DNA from: Paracoccus alkanivorans
GTDB taxonomy: Bacteria > Pseudomonadota > Alphaproteobacteria > Rhodobacterales > Rhodobacteraceae
Direction: 5' to 3'
Length of the DNA stretch: 64,000 nucleotides
Assembly: GCF_003697785.1 (NCBI RefSeq)
Contig: NZ_QOKZ01000008.1
Coordinates: forward strand, 62,001-126,000
Part shown: positions 1 through 8,966 of the stretch, in pieces
Layout: each line of letters opens with the position of its first letter
How positions within the stretch are numbered: the stretch's first letter is position 1
Made by a program: the position numbers and the translations under genes
Notes under the pieces: model-generated
What the model was told of the DNA's origin: nothing
The model's input: only the letters and a program-made list of their open reading frames with translations
Database searches by the model: none

Positions 1-901
1 TTTCGATCAGCGCGTCGGCGGTCTTTTCACCCACCGGCACCGCAACCGAGATCGCCATGCAGCGTTCCCCCGCCGCGCCATAGCCTGCACCCACCAGCGC
101 GTCGGCGGCCTGGTCCAGATCGGCGTCGGGCATGATGATCATGTGGTTCTTGGCGCCGCCGAAACATTGCGCCCGCTTGCCGGTCGCCGCCGCGCGTTCA
201 TAGATATACTGCGCGATAGGCGTCGAGCCGACGAAACCGACCGCCTGGATCACCGGGTTGTCGAGGATCGCATCGACGCTTTCCTTGTCGCCGTTGACGA
301 CCTGCAGCACGCCATCGGGCAGCCCGGCTTCTTGCAGCAGGCGCGCCAGCATCAGCGGCACCGAGGGATCGCGCTCGGAGGGCTTGAGGATCATCGCGTT
401 ACCTGCGGCCAGCGCGGGACCCATCTTCCACAGCGGGATCATGGCAGGGAAGTTGAATGGCGTGATGCCCGCCACGACGCCCAGGGGCTGGCGCATCGAA
501 TACATGTCGATGCCGGTTCCGGCGCTGTCGGTATATTCGCCCTTCAGCAGATGCGGCGCGCCGATGCAGAACTCGATGACCTCGAGCCCGCGCTGCACGT
601 CGCCCTTGGCATCGGGAAAGGTCTTGCCATGCTCGGATGACAGCGCCTCGGCCAGCTTGTCCATGTCACGGTTCAGCAGGTCGACGAATTTCATCATCAC
701 CCGGGCACGGCGCTGCGGGTTGGTGCTGCCCCATGCCACCTGTGCCTTGGCGGCGCTGTCCACGGCGGCGTCCAGTTCCGCCCTGGTGGCCAGCGACAGC
801 CTGGCCTGCACCTCGCCCGTGGCGGGGTTGAAGACATCGGAAAATCGGCCGGACGTGCCCTTGACCTCTTTGCCGTCGATCCAGTGGTGAATCTCTTTCA
901 T
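1..901 (-). CDS. mmsA: methylmalonate-semialdehyde dehydrogenase (CoA-acylating), C-terminus cut by window edge
   Basis: Oxidises methylmalonate semialdehyde (and malonate semialdehyde) to propionyl-CoA or acetyl-CoA with NAD and CoA, in valine and inositol catabolism; cytosolic. The first 300 of about 500 codons are present. Seen: the aldehyde dehydrogenase cofactor motif TPFNFP at about residues 146-151, GSTP at 224-227, and the nucleophile in GERCMA at Cys280, which is the form typical of MmsA rather than of generic aldehyde dehydrogenases. The start ATG follows an AGGAGG-like site. A LysR gene is divergent across about 100 bp and may control it (inference). The gene continues beyond base 1. 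Confidence 0.93.
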   Translation of the reverse strand, partial: MKEIHHWIDGKEVKGTSGRFSDVFNPATGEVQARLSLATRAELDAAVDSAAKAQVAWGSTNPQRRARVMMKFVDLLNRDMDKLAEALSSEHGKTFPDAKGDVQRGLEVIEFCIGAPHLLKGEYTDSAGTGIDMYSMRQPLGVVAGITPFNFPAMIPLWKMGPALAAGNAMILKPSERDPSVPLMLARLLQEAGLPDGVLQVVNGDKESVDAILDNPVIQAVGFVGSTPIAQYIYERAAATGKRAQCFGGAKNHMIIMPDADLDQAADALVGAGYGAAGERCMAISVAVPVGEKTADALIE

Positions 902-976
902 CGCATCCTCCTGAGCTTGTTGAGCCAAGCATAGCCTTGCGGAAATGCTGCGGAAAGGGGCAGGGTGGCAAAAGCA

Positions 977-986
977 TTTTGCAAAA
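977..986. promoter_or_regulatory. TTTTGCAAAA palindrome upstream of LysR gene
   Basis: A perfect 10-bp palindrome, extended imperfectly by GC on both sides, lies about 17 bases before the LysR start and in the mmsA/LysR divergent gap. The position suits an autoregulatory LysR operator. No binding evidence exists here; it is a candidate only. Confidence 0.3.
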
Positions 987-1002
987 ACGCAAAGGCATAG
1001 CG

Positions 1003-1923
1003 ATGGATTGGGATGATTTACGCATCTTTCTGGCCGTGGCCCGGACGGAAAGCCTGTCGGGCGCGGGGCGGAGATTGGGAATGGATGCCTCGACGGTCGG
1101 GCGGCGGGTCGCCCGGCTGGAACAGGCGGTAGGCGCCACGCTGTTTGCCAAGACCCCGCAGGGATACAGGCTGACCGCCGAGGGCGGACGGCTGGTCGCG
1201 CCCGCCGAGGCGGCGGAGAAAGCGGCGACGGCGGCCGCCGAGGCAACGCGGCGCGAGGCGGGAATCAGCGGGCAGTTGCGAATCGGGGCGCCCGATGGTT
1301 GCGCCAATTACCTGCTCCCGCAGGTGGCGCGGCGGATGTGTGCGGCTCATCCGGGTCTGGAAATCCAGATCGTCGCGTTGCCCCGCGTGGTCAATCTGTC
1401 GAAACGCGAGGCGGATATGGCCATCGCCGTCTCGCCCCCGGAAACCGGGCGGCTGACGGTGCAGCGGCTGACCGAATACCACCTGCATCTGGCCGCGCAT
1501 GAGGATTACCTGCGCGCGCATCCGCCAATCACTGCGCTGGCCGATCTGCGCTTGCATCGGATGATCGGTTACATTCCCGACATGATCTTTGACCGCGAAC
1601 TGGACTACCTGTCGGAAACCGGGGTAGAGACGGCGGCGATCACCTCCAATTCGGTTTCGGTCCAGATGCAGGCGATCCGGGCGGCGGCGGGGCTGGGGAT
1701 CGTGCATGATTTCGCCATCCCCTTTGCGCCCGGCGTGCGCAAGGTGCTGCCCGACCAGATCTCGCTTACCCGCAGTTTCTGGCTGCTGCGGCATGCTGAC
1801 GACCGGGCCTCCCGGCGGTTGACCTTGCTGGCCGAGGAATTGGGGCAGGGAGTCCGGCAGGAGGTGGCGCGGCTGGAGGGCAGTCCCGGCATCAGACCAA
1901 AGGGCTATAATTCGCGCGGGTGA
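1003..1923 (+). CDS. LysR family transcriptional regulator
   Basis: 306-residue DNA-binding regulator. The N-terminal winged helix-turn-helix spans about residues 1-62 (DWDDLRIFLAVA, then the recognition region around DASTVGRRVARLE), followed by an effector-binding domain. The start at 1003 is preferred to an in-frame upstream start because LysR proteins begin directly with this helix. It is divergent from mmsA, so local control of methylmalonate-semialdehyde or valine catabolism is a reasonable inference. The effector cannot be read from the sequence. Confidence 0.9.
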   Translation: MDWDDLRIFLAVARTESLSGAGRRLGMDASTVGRRVARLEQAVGATLFAKTPQGYRLTAEGGRLVAPAEAAEKAATAAAEATRREAGISGQLRIGAPDGCANYLLPQVARRMCAAHPGLEIQIVALPRVVNLSKREADMAIAVSPPETGRLTVQRLTEYHLHLAAHEDYLRAHPPITALADLRLHRMIGYIPDMIFDRELDYLSETGVETAAITSNSVSVQMQAIRAAAGLGIVHDFAIPFAPGVRKVLPDQISLTRSFWLLRHADDRASRRLTLLAEELGQGVRQEVARLEGSPGIRPKGYNSRG

Positions 1924-1992
1924 CAGGACGGGCTTGACGCGGGACCCTTGAGGGAAAATGATGAAGGCAGTGATCCGGACGGAGGAATATCC

Positions 1993-2454
1993 ATGCTTGT
2001 CAATCAACTGTTGTCGATGAAGGGCCTGTCCGGCAAGCCGGGGGTCGAAGCCGCAACCATCATCACGATCAAGCCGGACGCCACGCTGGAAGATGCGGCA
2101 AAGTTGCTGTCCGAGCGGCGCATCGGCGCGATTGTCGTTTCGTCGGACGGACGCAAGCCCGAGGGCATCCTGTCAGAGCGCGATATCGTCCGCCAGCTTG
2201 GCGACAAGGGTCCCGAGGTGCTGAACCTGCCCATCCGCGAAGTGATGACCACATCCGTTCAGACCTGCACCACCGGCGAGGACGCGCTGCATATTCTTGA
2301 ACGCATGACCCAGGGGCGCTTTCGTCACCTGCCGGTCGTCGATGGTGACGGAAACATGCTGGGCGTGATCTCTATCGGCGATGCGGTCAGCGGGCGGCTG
2401 AAGGAACTGGCCGATGAAAAGGATGCGCTGACCGGCATGATCATGGGCAGCTGA
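1993..2454 (+). CDS. CBS-domain protein (tandem CBS pair)
   Basis: 153-residue cytosolic protein made almost only of two CBS domains, at about residues 18-70 (TIKPDATLEDAAKLLSERRIGA) and 85-145 (MTQGRFRHLPVVDGDG). Such Bateman modules bind adenine nucleotides or related ligands and act as energy or redox sensors. With no catalytic domain the partner is unknown. The ATG at 1993 is chosen because GGAGG sits 7-9 bases upstream; an earlier in-frame start has no such site. coaD follows after 86 bp in the same direction. Confidence 0.9.
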   Translation: MLVNQLLSMKGLSGKPGVEAATIITIKPDATLEDAAKLLSERRIGAIVVSSDGRKPEGILSERDIVRQLGDKGPEVLNLPIREVMTTSVQTCTTGEDALHILERMTQGRFRHLPVVDGDGNMLGVISIGDAVSGRLKELADEKDALTGMIMGS

Positions 2455-2540
2455 TCCACCGGGATTTCCGCGGGAAACTTGCAGTTCCCGGATAAATCGG
2501 TTTTCCCTAGAGGCGCGAGCACGCTTAAGGATATCTGACC

Positions 2541-3032
2541 ATGCGCATTGGCCTCTACCCCGGAACCTTCGATCCGATCACTCTGGGGCATACCGACATC
2601 ATCCAACGCGCCATGGCGCTGGTCGACCGGCTTGTGATCGGTGTGGCAATAAACCGTGACAAGGGACCGCTATTCGATCTGGAGGAGCGGGTTGCCATGG
2701 TGCGCGCGGAATGCGACCAGATCGCCAGAAGGACCGGGGGCGAGATCCATGTCCACCCGTTCGAGAACCTGCTGATCGACTGCGCCCGTGATGTCGGGGC
2801 GACGGTGATCGTGCGCGGTTTGCGCGCGGTTGCGGATTTCGAATATGAATTCCAGATGGTCGGCATGAACCGTGCGCTGGATGCCAGTATCGAGACGGTT
2901 TTCCTGATGGCCGATGCCCGCCGGCAGGCCATCGCCTCGAAACTGGTCAAGGAGATCGCCCGGCTCGGCGGCGACGTGTCCAAATTCGTCACCCCGGATG
3001 TGAGGATCGCGTTGACCGGCAAGCTGGGCTGA
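2541..3032 (+). CDS. coaD: phosphopantetheine adenylyltransferase
   Basis: Transfers AMP from ATP to 4'-phosphopantetheine to make dephospho-CoA, the fourth step of coenzyme A synthesis. The 163 residues match the usual size. The nucleotidyltransferase signature YPGTFDPITLGH (T/HxGH) is at residues 7-18, and the C-terminal ASKLVKEIARLGGDVS segment is typical. An AAGGATATC site precedes the ATG. Its stop codon lies inside a long inverted repeat shared with the convergent folD end. Confidence 0.97.
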   Translation: MRIGLYPGTFDPITLGHTDIIQRAMALVDRLVIGVAINRDKGPLFDLEERVAMVRAECDQIARRTGGEIHVHPFENLLIDCARDVGATVIVRGLRAVADFEYEFQMVGMNRALDASIETVFLMADARRQAIASKLVKEIARLGGDVSKFVTPDVRIALTGKLG

Positions 3033-3044
3033 TCAGCTTGCCGG
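3016..3044. terminator. bidirectional hairpin between coaD and folD
   Basis: Perfect 10-bp inverted repeat, CCGGCAAGCT with its reverse complement, around a 9-base loop. It overlaps the coaD stop and lies just beyond the folD stop. No long T-run follows on either side, so it may be a weak or Rho-assisted terminator. Confidence 0.55.
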
Positions 3045-3056
3045 CCTTGCGGTCTG

Positions 3057-3932
3057 TCAGGGGGTAAGACCCTCGGGATCGGGCAGGCCATTGGCGCGGG
3101 CGGTGGCGGTCAGGGTATTGGCCAGCAGGCAGGCGATGGTCATCGGGCCGACCCCGCCGGGAACCGGAGTGATGGCGCCCGCGACCTGCGAGGCGGCGGC
3201 GAAATCGACATCTCCGACAAGGCCGTCATCGGTGCGGTTGATGCCGACATCGATGACCGTCGCGCCGGGCTTGATCCAGTCGCCCTTGACGAAATGCGGG
3301 CGGCCGACGGCGGCGACGAGGATATCGGCGCCGCGGCACAGGTCGGGAAGGTTCTGCGTGCGCGAATGCGCAATGGTGACCGTGGCGCTGTCTCGCAGCA
3401 AGAGCTGGGCCATCGGCTTGCCGACGATATTGCTGCGCCCGATCACAACGGCGCTCTTGCCCGAGAGGCTGCCCAGATGGTCGCGCAGCAGCATCAGGCT
3501 GCCAAGAGGCGTGCAGGGCACCATCGACTTCTGCCCGGTCGCCAGACGCCCGACATTCAGGATATGGAAGCCGTCGACATCCTTTTCGGGCCGGATCGCG
3601 TTGATCACCGCAGCCTCGTCCATATGGCCGGGCAGGGGAAGCTGCACAAGAATGCCGTTCACCGACGGGTCCTCGTTCAACTGCTCGATCAGCGCCAGCA
3701 GCTCGGCCTCGGGCGTATCAGTGGGCAGGCGGTGCTCGAAGGAATTCATGCCGGTCTCGCGGGTCTGCTTGCCCTTCGAGCGGACATAGACCTGGCTGGC
3801 CGGATCCTCACCCACCAGCACCACCGCAAGGCCCGGCGTGATGCCGCGTTCCTTCATGGCGGCGGTATGTCCGGCGATGCGCTCGCGCAACCCGGCGGCA
3901 AAGGCTTTCCCGTCGATCAAAGTGGCTGTCAT
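3057..3932 (-). CDS. folD: bifunctional methylenetetrahydrofolate dehydrogenase / cyclohydrolase
   Basis: Interconverts 5,10-methylene-, methenyl- and 10-formyl-tetrahydrofolate with NADP, supplying one-carbon units. The 291 residues are normal for the family. Seen: [16 protein letters not shown] with the catalytic lysine (about residues 41-56), QLPLPGH around 97-103, the Rossmann stretch [17 protein letters not shown], and the C-terminal PGGVGPMT. The start overlaps the stop of the upstream chorismate mutase gene by four bases, indicating translational coupling. Confidence 0.97.
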   Translation of the reverse strand: MTATLIDGKAFAAGLRERIAGHTAAMKERGITPGLAVVLVGEDPASQVYVRSKGKQTRETGMNSFEHRLPTDTPEAELLALIEQLNEDPSVNGILVQLPLPGHMDEAAVINAIRPEKDVDGFHILNVGRLATGQKSMVPCTPLGSLMLLRDHLGSLSGKSAVVIGRSNIVGKPMAQLLLRDSATVTIAHSRTQNLPDLCRGADILVAAVGRPHFVKGDWIKPGATVIDVGINRTDDGLVGDVDFAAASQVAGAITPVPGGVGPMTIACLLANTLTATARANGLPDPEGLTP

Positions 3933-4231
3933 TCCTCGTCTCCCTTCAGGTGGCGGTCTTCCTGTGCGATGGCGGCCTCGACCAGTTGGCGCCAGATCGC
4001 CTCGATCAGTTCGGGGTCAAGCCCCTGCTCTGCGGCGTGGCGGCGCGCATTGGCGACGACCTGCTCGACCCGCCAGCCGATGCGCGCAGGCAGTTCCGCC
4101 GCTTTCTTGATCCGGGCCGCCCGGTCGATCAGTGCCCGGCGGCGGGCGAGAAGCGCGATCAACTCGGCATCCAGCGCGTCGATCTCGGCGCGCAGGGCGG
4201 GCATATCCGGAATATCGTCGATCTCGGTCAT
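3929..4231 (-). CDS. chorismate mutase, AroQ type
   Basis: 100-residue all-helical protein of the AroQ class, converting chorismate to prephenate for phenylalanine and tyrosine. The first helix has the classic pattern [23 protein letters not shown], with the following KK and the distal [10 protein letters not shown] arginine expected for the active site. ATG 4231 is chosen over an upstream in-frame start because the helix then begins near the N-terminus. It overlaps folD by four bases. A pericyclase with another substrate cannot be excluded. Confidence 0.85.
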   Translation of the reverse strand: MTEIDDIPDMPALRAEIDALDAELIALLARRRALIDRAARIKKAAELPARIGWRVEQVVANARRHAAEQGLDPELIEAIWRQLVEAAIAQEDRHLKGDEE

Positions 4232-4266
4232 TGTGACCGGGACATGCACCGGGACGGGGCCGGTTG

Positions 4267-4280
4267 CAAGGCATGCCTTG
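4267..4280. promoter_or_regulatory. 14-bp palindrome upstream of ohr
   Basis: CAAGGCATGCCTTG is a perfect palindrome about 80 bp before the Ohr start and about 36 bp from the divergent chorismate mutase start. Its symmetry and place suit a dimeric repressor, such as a MarR/OhrR-type regulator, but no such gene is adjacent. Confidence 0.35.
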
Positions 4281-4359
4281 GTCGCAGCTTTGCGGTTTCG
4301 CGGGGTGGCGATCGGCGATAGCATCCGGGTTGTTCGCAGATGATCGAAAGGAGATCGCG

Positions 4360-4791
4360 ATGCCGACGAATAAAGTTCTTTACCGGACCAGCGCCACCGC
4401 GACCGGAGGCGGGCGCGACGGCAAGTCGCAGGTCGATGACGGCAGCTTTACCGCCGATCTGACCGTCCCCAAGGAACTGGGCGGGCCGGGTGGCGACGGA
4501 CTCAATCCCGAGAAACTGTTCGCGACCGGCTATGCCGCCTGTTTCATGGGGGCGATGCGCCACTACGCAGCCTCGAAGAAAATCCCCGTGCCGGACGATG
4601 CGAGCGTGCAGGTCAGCGTGGGGATCGGCCCGCGCGAGGATACCGGCTTTGGCCTTGATGTCGAGATCACCGTCAGCCTGCCGGGGGTCGAGCGCGACAT
4701 CGCCGAGGACCTGATCGCGGGCGGGCATGTGGTATGTCCCTATTCCGACGCGACAAGGGGATCGCTGCAGATCACGCCAAAGCTGGCCTGA
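4360..4791 (+). CDS. ohr: Ohr/OsmC family organic hydroperoxide reductase
   Basis: 143-residue thiol peroxidase that reduces organic and fatty-acid hydroperoxides in the cytosol, in known homologues with lipoylated partner proteins. Both redox cysteines are visible in family context: AACFMGAMRHYA (peroxidatic, about residue 61) and HVVCPYSDATRGS (resolving, about residue 126). An AAAGGAG site about 8 bases before 4360 fixes the start. It is monocistronic, with a strong terminator immediately downstream, and a 14-bp palindrome upstream may be its operator. Confidence 0.92.
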   Translation: MPTNKVLYRTSATATGGGRDGKSQVDDGSFTADLTVPKELGGPGGDGLNPEKLFATGYAACFMGAMRHYAASKKIPVPDDASVQVSVGIGPREDTGFGLDVEITVSLPGVERDIAEDLIAGGHVVCPYSDATRGSLQITPKLA

Positions 4792-4812
4792 TCCGCGATC
4801 ATGCCGGAATGA

Positions 4813-4842
4813 AAAACCCCGGTCCGAATGGGCCGGGGTTTT
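4813..4842. terminator. bidirectional intrinsic terminator between ohr and ftsH
   Basis: AAAACCCCGG pairs with CCGGGGTTTT around a short loop and gives an A-tract before and a T-tract after the stem on both strands. It serves the convergent ohr and ftsH genes. Confidence 0.9.
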
Positions 4843-4851
4843 GTCTTGCAT

Positions 4852-6744
4852 CTATGCCGGGGCGGGATCGCCGCCGGGGGCGGGCTTGCCGGCCTTGGGC
4901 ACCGAGGCGACCGAGGGGATCAGGCTTCCCGAAGCGTCGTCGTCATCGCCTTCCAGAGGTTCGCCCCGGATGATCTTGCCAATCTCTTCGCCGGTCAGGG
5001 TTTCGTATTCCAGCAGGCCCTGGGCAAGGCGTTCGAATTCCTTTTCCTTCTCCAGCAGGATACTGCGGGCATGCTGGTAGCCTTCCTCGATCAGGTCGCG
5101 GACCTCCTGTTCGATCAGTTCCTTGGTGGCGGCAGAGATCGAGAACCCGCCGGTGCTGCCGTTATAGCCTTCATGGGCTTCGGCATAGTCGATATTGCCG
5201 ACCTTGTCTGACATGCCCCAACGCATGACCATCGCGCGGGCAAGTTGGCTGGCCTGCTGGATATCGCCCGCCGGGCCGTTCGAGACGCCATCCTCGCCAT
5301 ATTTGATGATCTCGGCGGCCTTCCCGGCCATGGTCATGGCCAGCTTCTGCTTGACCTCGTCCTTGTGGAAGTTCAGCCGGTCCATCTCGGGCAGGCTGAC
5401 GACCATGCCAAGCGCGCCGCCGCGCGGTATGATGGTCGCCTTGTAGACCGGGTCGCATTTCGGCAGCGACAGGCCGACAACGGCATGTCCTGCCTCGTGA
5501 TAGGCGGTCTTTTCCTTCTGCTCGGGCGTCAGCACCATGCTGCGGCGCTCGACTCCCAGCATGACCTTGTCCTTGGCGCTCTCGAAATCGGCCATCGAGA
5601 CGAAACGCCGCCCGATCCGGGCTGCCATCAGCGCCGCCTCGTTCACCAGGTTCATCAGGTCCGCACCCGAAAAACCGGGCGTGCCGCGCGCGATCAGGCG
5701 CAGATCGACATCCGGGCCGACCGGGACCTTGCGGGCATGGACCGAGAGGATCTTTTCGCGCCCCTTGATATCGGGGTTGGGGACATGGATCTGGCGGTCG
5801 AAACGGCCCGGACGAAGCAATGCAGGGTCCAGCACATCCTTGCGGTTGGTCGCCGCGATGATGATAATGCCCTCGTTGGATTCAAAGCCGTCCATCTCGA
5901 CCAGAAGCTGGTTCAGCGTCTGTTCACGCTCGTCATTGCCGCCGCCGATACCGACACCGCGCGACCGGCCCACGGCGTCGATCTCGTCGATGAAGAGGAT
6001 GCACGGCGCGGATTTCTTGGCCTGTTCGAACATGTCGCGGACACGGCTTGCGCCGACACCGACGAACATCTCGACGAAATCGGAACCCGAGATGGTGAAG
6101 AAGGGCACACCGGCTTCGCCCGCGATGGCCCGTGCCAGCAGGGTCTTACCGGTGCCCGGAGGGCCGACCAGCAACGCGCCTTTCGGGATCTTGCCACCCA
6201 AGCGGCTGAATTTCTGCGGATTGCGCAGGAATTCGACGATCTCCTCCAGTTCTTCCTTGGCTTCGTCGATGCCTGCCACGTCGTCGAAAGTCACCCGGCC
6301 ATGCTTTTCGGTCAACAGCTTGGCGCGGCTCTTGCCAAAGCCCATCGCGCCGCCGCGACCGCCGCCCTGCATCCGGTTCATGAAGAAGATCCACACGCCG
6401 ATCAGCAGGATGAAGGGCAGCCAGACACCCAGCAGGGACATGAAGCCGGATTGCTTCTGCTTGACGACCTCGACCTCGACTCCCTTGTCGATCAGCTTGG
6501 CGGCGATCTCTTCGCCGACCGGGCGGACCGTCGTATAGCTTTGCCCGTCGGTGCCGGTGATCGTCAGGTCCTCTCCGTCGATGGTGACGGTCGTGACCTG
6601 TTCCTTGTCGACGCGCTGGATGAAGTCGGAATAGCTGATCTGCCGGCTGTTCATATTCGCTGCGCCGTCGCTGAACAGATTGAACAGCACAAGAATCATC
6701 AGGAACAAAACCACCCAGAAGGCGAGATTACGTGCGTTGCCCAA
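4852..6744 (-). CDS. ftsH: ATP-dependent zinc metalloprotease FtsH
   Basis: Membrane-anchored AAA+ protease that degrades misfolded membrane proteins and regulators. 630 residues, normal length. Seen: TM1 at about 4-24, a periplasmic segment to about 100, TM2 at about 104-123, Walker A GPPGTGKT at 194-201, Walker B ILFIDEID at 249-256, the second region of homology around 298-315, and the zinc site HEAGH at 416-420. It follows tilS in the tol block. A sequence resembling an RpoH promoter overlaps the tilS stop and could give independent heat-shock expression (inference). Confidence 0.98.
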   Translation of the reverse strand: MGNARNLAFWVVLFLMILVLFNLFSDGAANMNSRQISYSDFIQRVDKEQVTTVTIDGEDLTITGTDGQSYTTVRPVGEEIAAKLIDKGVEVEVVKQKQSGFMSLLGVWLPFILLIGVWIFFMNRMQGGGRGGAMGFGKSRAKLLTEKHGRVTFDDVAGIDEAKEELEEIVEFLRNPQKFSRLGGKIPKGALLVGPPGTGKTLLARAIAGEAGVPFFTISGSDFVEMFVGVGASRVRDMFEQAKKSAPCILFIDEIDAVGRSRGVGIGGGNDEREQTLNQLLVEMDGFESNEGIIIIAATNRKDVLDPALLRPGRFDRQIHVPNPDIKGREKILSVHARKVPVGPDVDLRLIARGTPGFSGADLMNLVNEAALMAARIGRRFVSMADFESAKDKVMLGVERRSMVLTPEQKEKTAYHEAGHAVVGLSLPKCDPVYKATIIPRGGALGMVVSLPEMDRLNFHKDEVKQKLAMTMAGKAAEIIKYGEDGVSNGPAGDIQQASQLARAMVMRWGMSDKVGNIDYAEAHEGYNGSTGGFSISAATKELIEQEVRDLIEEGYQHARSILLEKEKEFERLAQGLLEYETLTGEEIGKIIRGEPLEGDDDDASGSLIPSVASVPKAGKPAPGGDPAPA

Positions 6745-6777
6745 AACGGGTCCTCCGGCAAGATACGGTCTAGAATG

Positions 6778-6806
6778 AAAATAGGGATTATCGCCGGAGG
6801 TTCAAT
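6778..6806 (-). promoter_or_regulatory. candidate RpoH-type promoter for ftsH
   Basis: On the minus strand ATTG, 17 bases, then CCTATTT. The alphaproteobacterial heat-shock pattern is roughly CTTG-N17-CYTATNT, so only the first base differs. It overlaps the tilS stop and lies about 35 bp from the ftsH ATG. Position and family knowledge support it; there is no direct evidence. Confidence 0.4.
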
Positions 6807-8043
6807 GCGCCATCAGCAAGCTGCGAAAATCGGTCGCGTCGCGCAAAGGCGCGACATGATGCGATTTGCTTTTCTCCAGCAGCGGTGCGGCCACCAATTC
6901 GCCATCCCTCCAGATTGCCGGGCTGGACGCCGCCTCGTCCCGGGTCAGGCCGGCGGTCCGCCAATCGAGGCGCGAAAGCGGCGCGGATCCCAATGCGGCA
7001 ACATGCTCGCCGGGCCCCAATCCGGTGATTTTCCAGCGATTGTCCCAGACAGGTCCCCGACCGGCCCCGGCTCGCAATGCGGCTGCGGGCTCGCGGCTCA
7101 GGCGCAGGTTGTCGCCGGTGGGCTCGACAAGCGTGCCGTCCAGCGTCGCCCGGCTGCCTGCCAAGACGGCCTGCATCGCATGCAGAACACTTGCCCGGCG
7201 CGGGGGATAGTCCGCGCCGGTGATCCAGCGGCAGCCAGCGATCAACAGGCGGCGGACGATTTCCGGCGGCGCCCGCCGAATCGGGGAAAAGGGCAGGATC
7301 AATATGCCGTCGCGGACGATCGCCTGTGCTGCGGTTTCCGCCGTGTAATGGGACAGCGCCTCCCGCGCATCGCGCAGGTTTTCGGCCGAAAGCGCCAGCG
7401 CGTCAGGTGCCAGGTCCAGCGTGGCCATCGCCTGGCGGAGCCGGACACGGTCGAAATCCGTATTCTCATTGCTGGGATCGTCGATCCAGCCGATTTCCTG
7501 CCGTGTCAGCCAGTCGCGCAAATCCGTCCGCCTGACCTGCAGCATCGGGCGGACCCACGAGATTCCCATGGCCTCACGCCTTTCCGCCATGCCTGCCAGC
7601 CCATCGATCCCCGCGCCGCGCATCAGCCGCATCAGCAGGGTTTCAGCCTGGTCGTCGGCCGTATGCCCCAGAAGGACGGCAGGCAGGCGGTTCCGATGCG
7701 CCCAGTCCGATAACAGCCGCAGGCGGGCATTACGCGCATTCGCCATCAGGTTTCCCGACCCGCCGCCCTCATGCAGCCATACCAGCCGGTCATGGCTCAG
7801 GCCAAGAGCCGCCGCCGCCGCCGCGACCTGCCGTGCCTCTTCCGCGCTTTCCGGACGCAGGCCATGATCCACGGTCGCCACGCTGACCTGCCGCCGCCCC
7901 GAGGCCCATGCAGCGGCGATATGCATCAGTGCGACCGAGTCGCCCCCGCCCGATACCGCCACCCCGAACGCAGGCAGATCGCCCGCCAGACGGTCCAGCG
8001 CCGCACGAATCTGTGCCGCCGGATCAACCGGGACGGCGCACAT
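6802..8043 (-). CDS. tilS: tRNA(Ile)-lysidine synthetase
   Basis: Converts the wobble cytidine of the CAU anticodon of a tRNA-Ile to lysidine with ATP, changing its codon and charging specificity; essential in most bacteria. 413 residues. The PP-loop SGGGDS is at residues 31-36, followed by TVDHGLRPES and the LLGHTADDQAETLLMRL segment that defines the N-type ATPase domain. It begins 8 bp after cpoB, so it is probably cotranscribed with the tol-pal genes. Confidence 0.96.
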   Translation of the reverse strand: MCAVPVDPAAQIRAALDRLAGDLPAFGVAVSGGGDSVALMHIAAAWASGRRQVSVATVDHGLRPESAEEARQVAAAAAALGLSHDRLVWLHEGGGSGNLMANARNARLRLLSDWAHRNRLPAVLLGHTADDQAETLLMRLMRGAGIDGLAGMAERREAMGISWVRPMLQVRRTDLRDWLTRQEIGWIDDPSNENTDFDRVRLRQAMATLDLAPDALALSAENLRDAREALSHYTAETAAQAIVRDGILILPFSPIRRAPPEIVRRLLIAGCRWITGADYPPRRASVLHAMQAVLAGSRATLDGTLVEPTGDNLRLSREPAAALRAGAGRGPVWDNRWKITGLGPGEHVAALGSAPLSRLDWRTAGLTRDEAASSPAIWRDGELVAAPLLEKSKSHHVAPLRDATDFRSLLMAH

Positions 8044-8051
8044 TCATCCGC

Positions 8052-8966
8052 TCATTCATGCTCGGCCAGATCGGCGGCTGCCTCGGGATCCAGGTTGGCC
8101 TCCTCTGCCGGGGCCAGGTCGCTGCTGCCGCAGTTGAGATCGATCATCCGTTGCTCGGCCTCGGTCGCGGACTGGCTGTCCGGGAAACGGACCGGGATCT
8201 CGGCCAGATACAGGCAGGCGGCGACCGGATCGCCATCGCTTTCGATAACCCGCGCGATGCCCAGCAGGCTGTCGCCTGCCCGCGGGCTGTCCGGGTCGGC
8301 GGTGAAACCTTCCAGCCAGGCCGCTGCCGCGGATTTGGACTGTCCGGCCTGATCCAGCGCCACGCCACGCAGATACAATGCCTCGGCGGTCAACGGACCC
8401 CCTGCATGCTTTTCCGCGACGGCCTGGAACAATTCTGCCGCGCGCAGGTAATCACCCTCGTTCAATGCTTCGTTTGCCGCGTCGAAATCAGCCTGCTCAG
8501 CCGCCGAGGCAGCGGTGCCCTGCTGGCCCGCGGGTGAATTGCCAGAGGGATCGGTGGTGATTTGCGGCACCACGGTCACGCCGGAATCGGGCCCGATCGG
8601 GGCAGGCGTGGTGAGTGCGCCCAGATCGCAGGTCTCGTCCATCTCGCATAGCCGGAACTCGATATCGTCGAGGCGCCGTGTGTTTTCCTCGACAGTCTGC
8701 CTGATACGGTTCTGCAATTGCTCGGTCTGGTTGGTCAGCCTGGTGAGCTGCTCTTCCATGGAGTTCATGCGGTCTATGGCGGCGGCGCCGCCAACCGTCT
8801 GGTAACCCTGCGGGCCTGCGGCCTTCAATTCGGCCCTGAGCGATTGCAACTGGCTGCGCAGGTCCGAGACCTGGCCGCGCAAATCGGCAAGCGTAGGCTC
8901 CTGCGCCACAACCGGCGAAGCCATCAGCGCAACCAGGGCGGCGGCGGCGACGGCCCTGCGGATCAT
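8052..8966 (-). CDS. cpoB: Tol-Pal system protein CpoB (YbgF)
   Basis: 304-residue periplasmic protein linking Tol-Pal with peptidoglycan synthesis in division. A signal peptide covers about residues 1-21 (ending PVVAQ), then a coiled coil at about 25-95 that trimerises in homologues (repeated LRSQLQSLRAEL-type heptads), a low-complexity linker, and TPR repeats at about 150-260 (FDAANEALNEGDYLRAAELF). Two cysteines in LCEMDETCDL may form a disulfide. Its ATG overlaps the pal stop by four bases. Confidence 0.94.
   Translation of the reverse strand: MIRRAVAAAALVALMASPVVAQEPTLADLRGQVSDLRSQLQSLRAELKAAGPQGYQTVGGAAAIDRMNSMEEQLTRLTNQTEQLQNRIRQTVEENTRRLDDIEFRLCEMDETCDLGALTTPAPIGPDSGVTVVPQITTDPSGNSPAGQQGTAASAAEQADFDAANEALNEGDYLRAAELFQAVAEKHAGGPLTAEALYLRGVALDQAGQSKSAAAAWLEGFTADPDSPRAGDSLLGIARVIESDGDPVAACLYLAEIPVRFPDSQSATEAEQRMIDLNCGSSDLAPAEEANLDPEAAADLAEHE

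Noticed and set aside
5245..7713. A plus-strand open frame of about 820 codons opposite ftsH and tilS.
   Set aside because: Antisense to two certain genes; the composition is shadow-like and there is no ribosome site.
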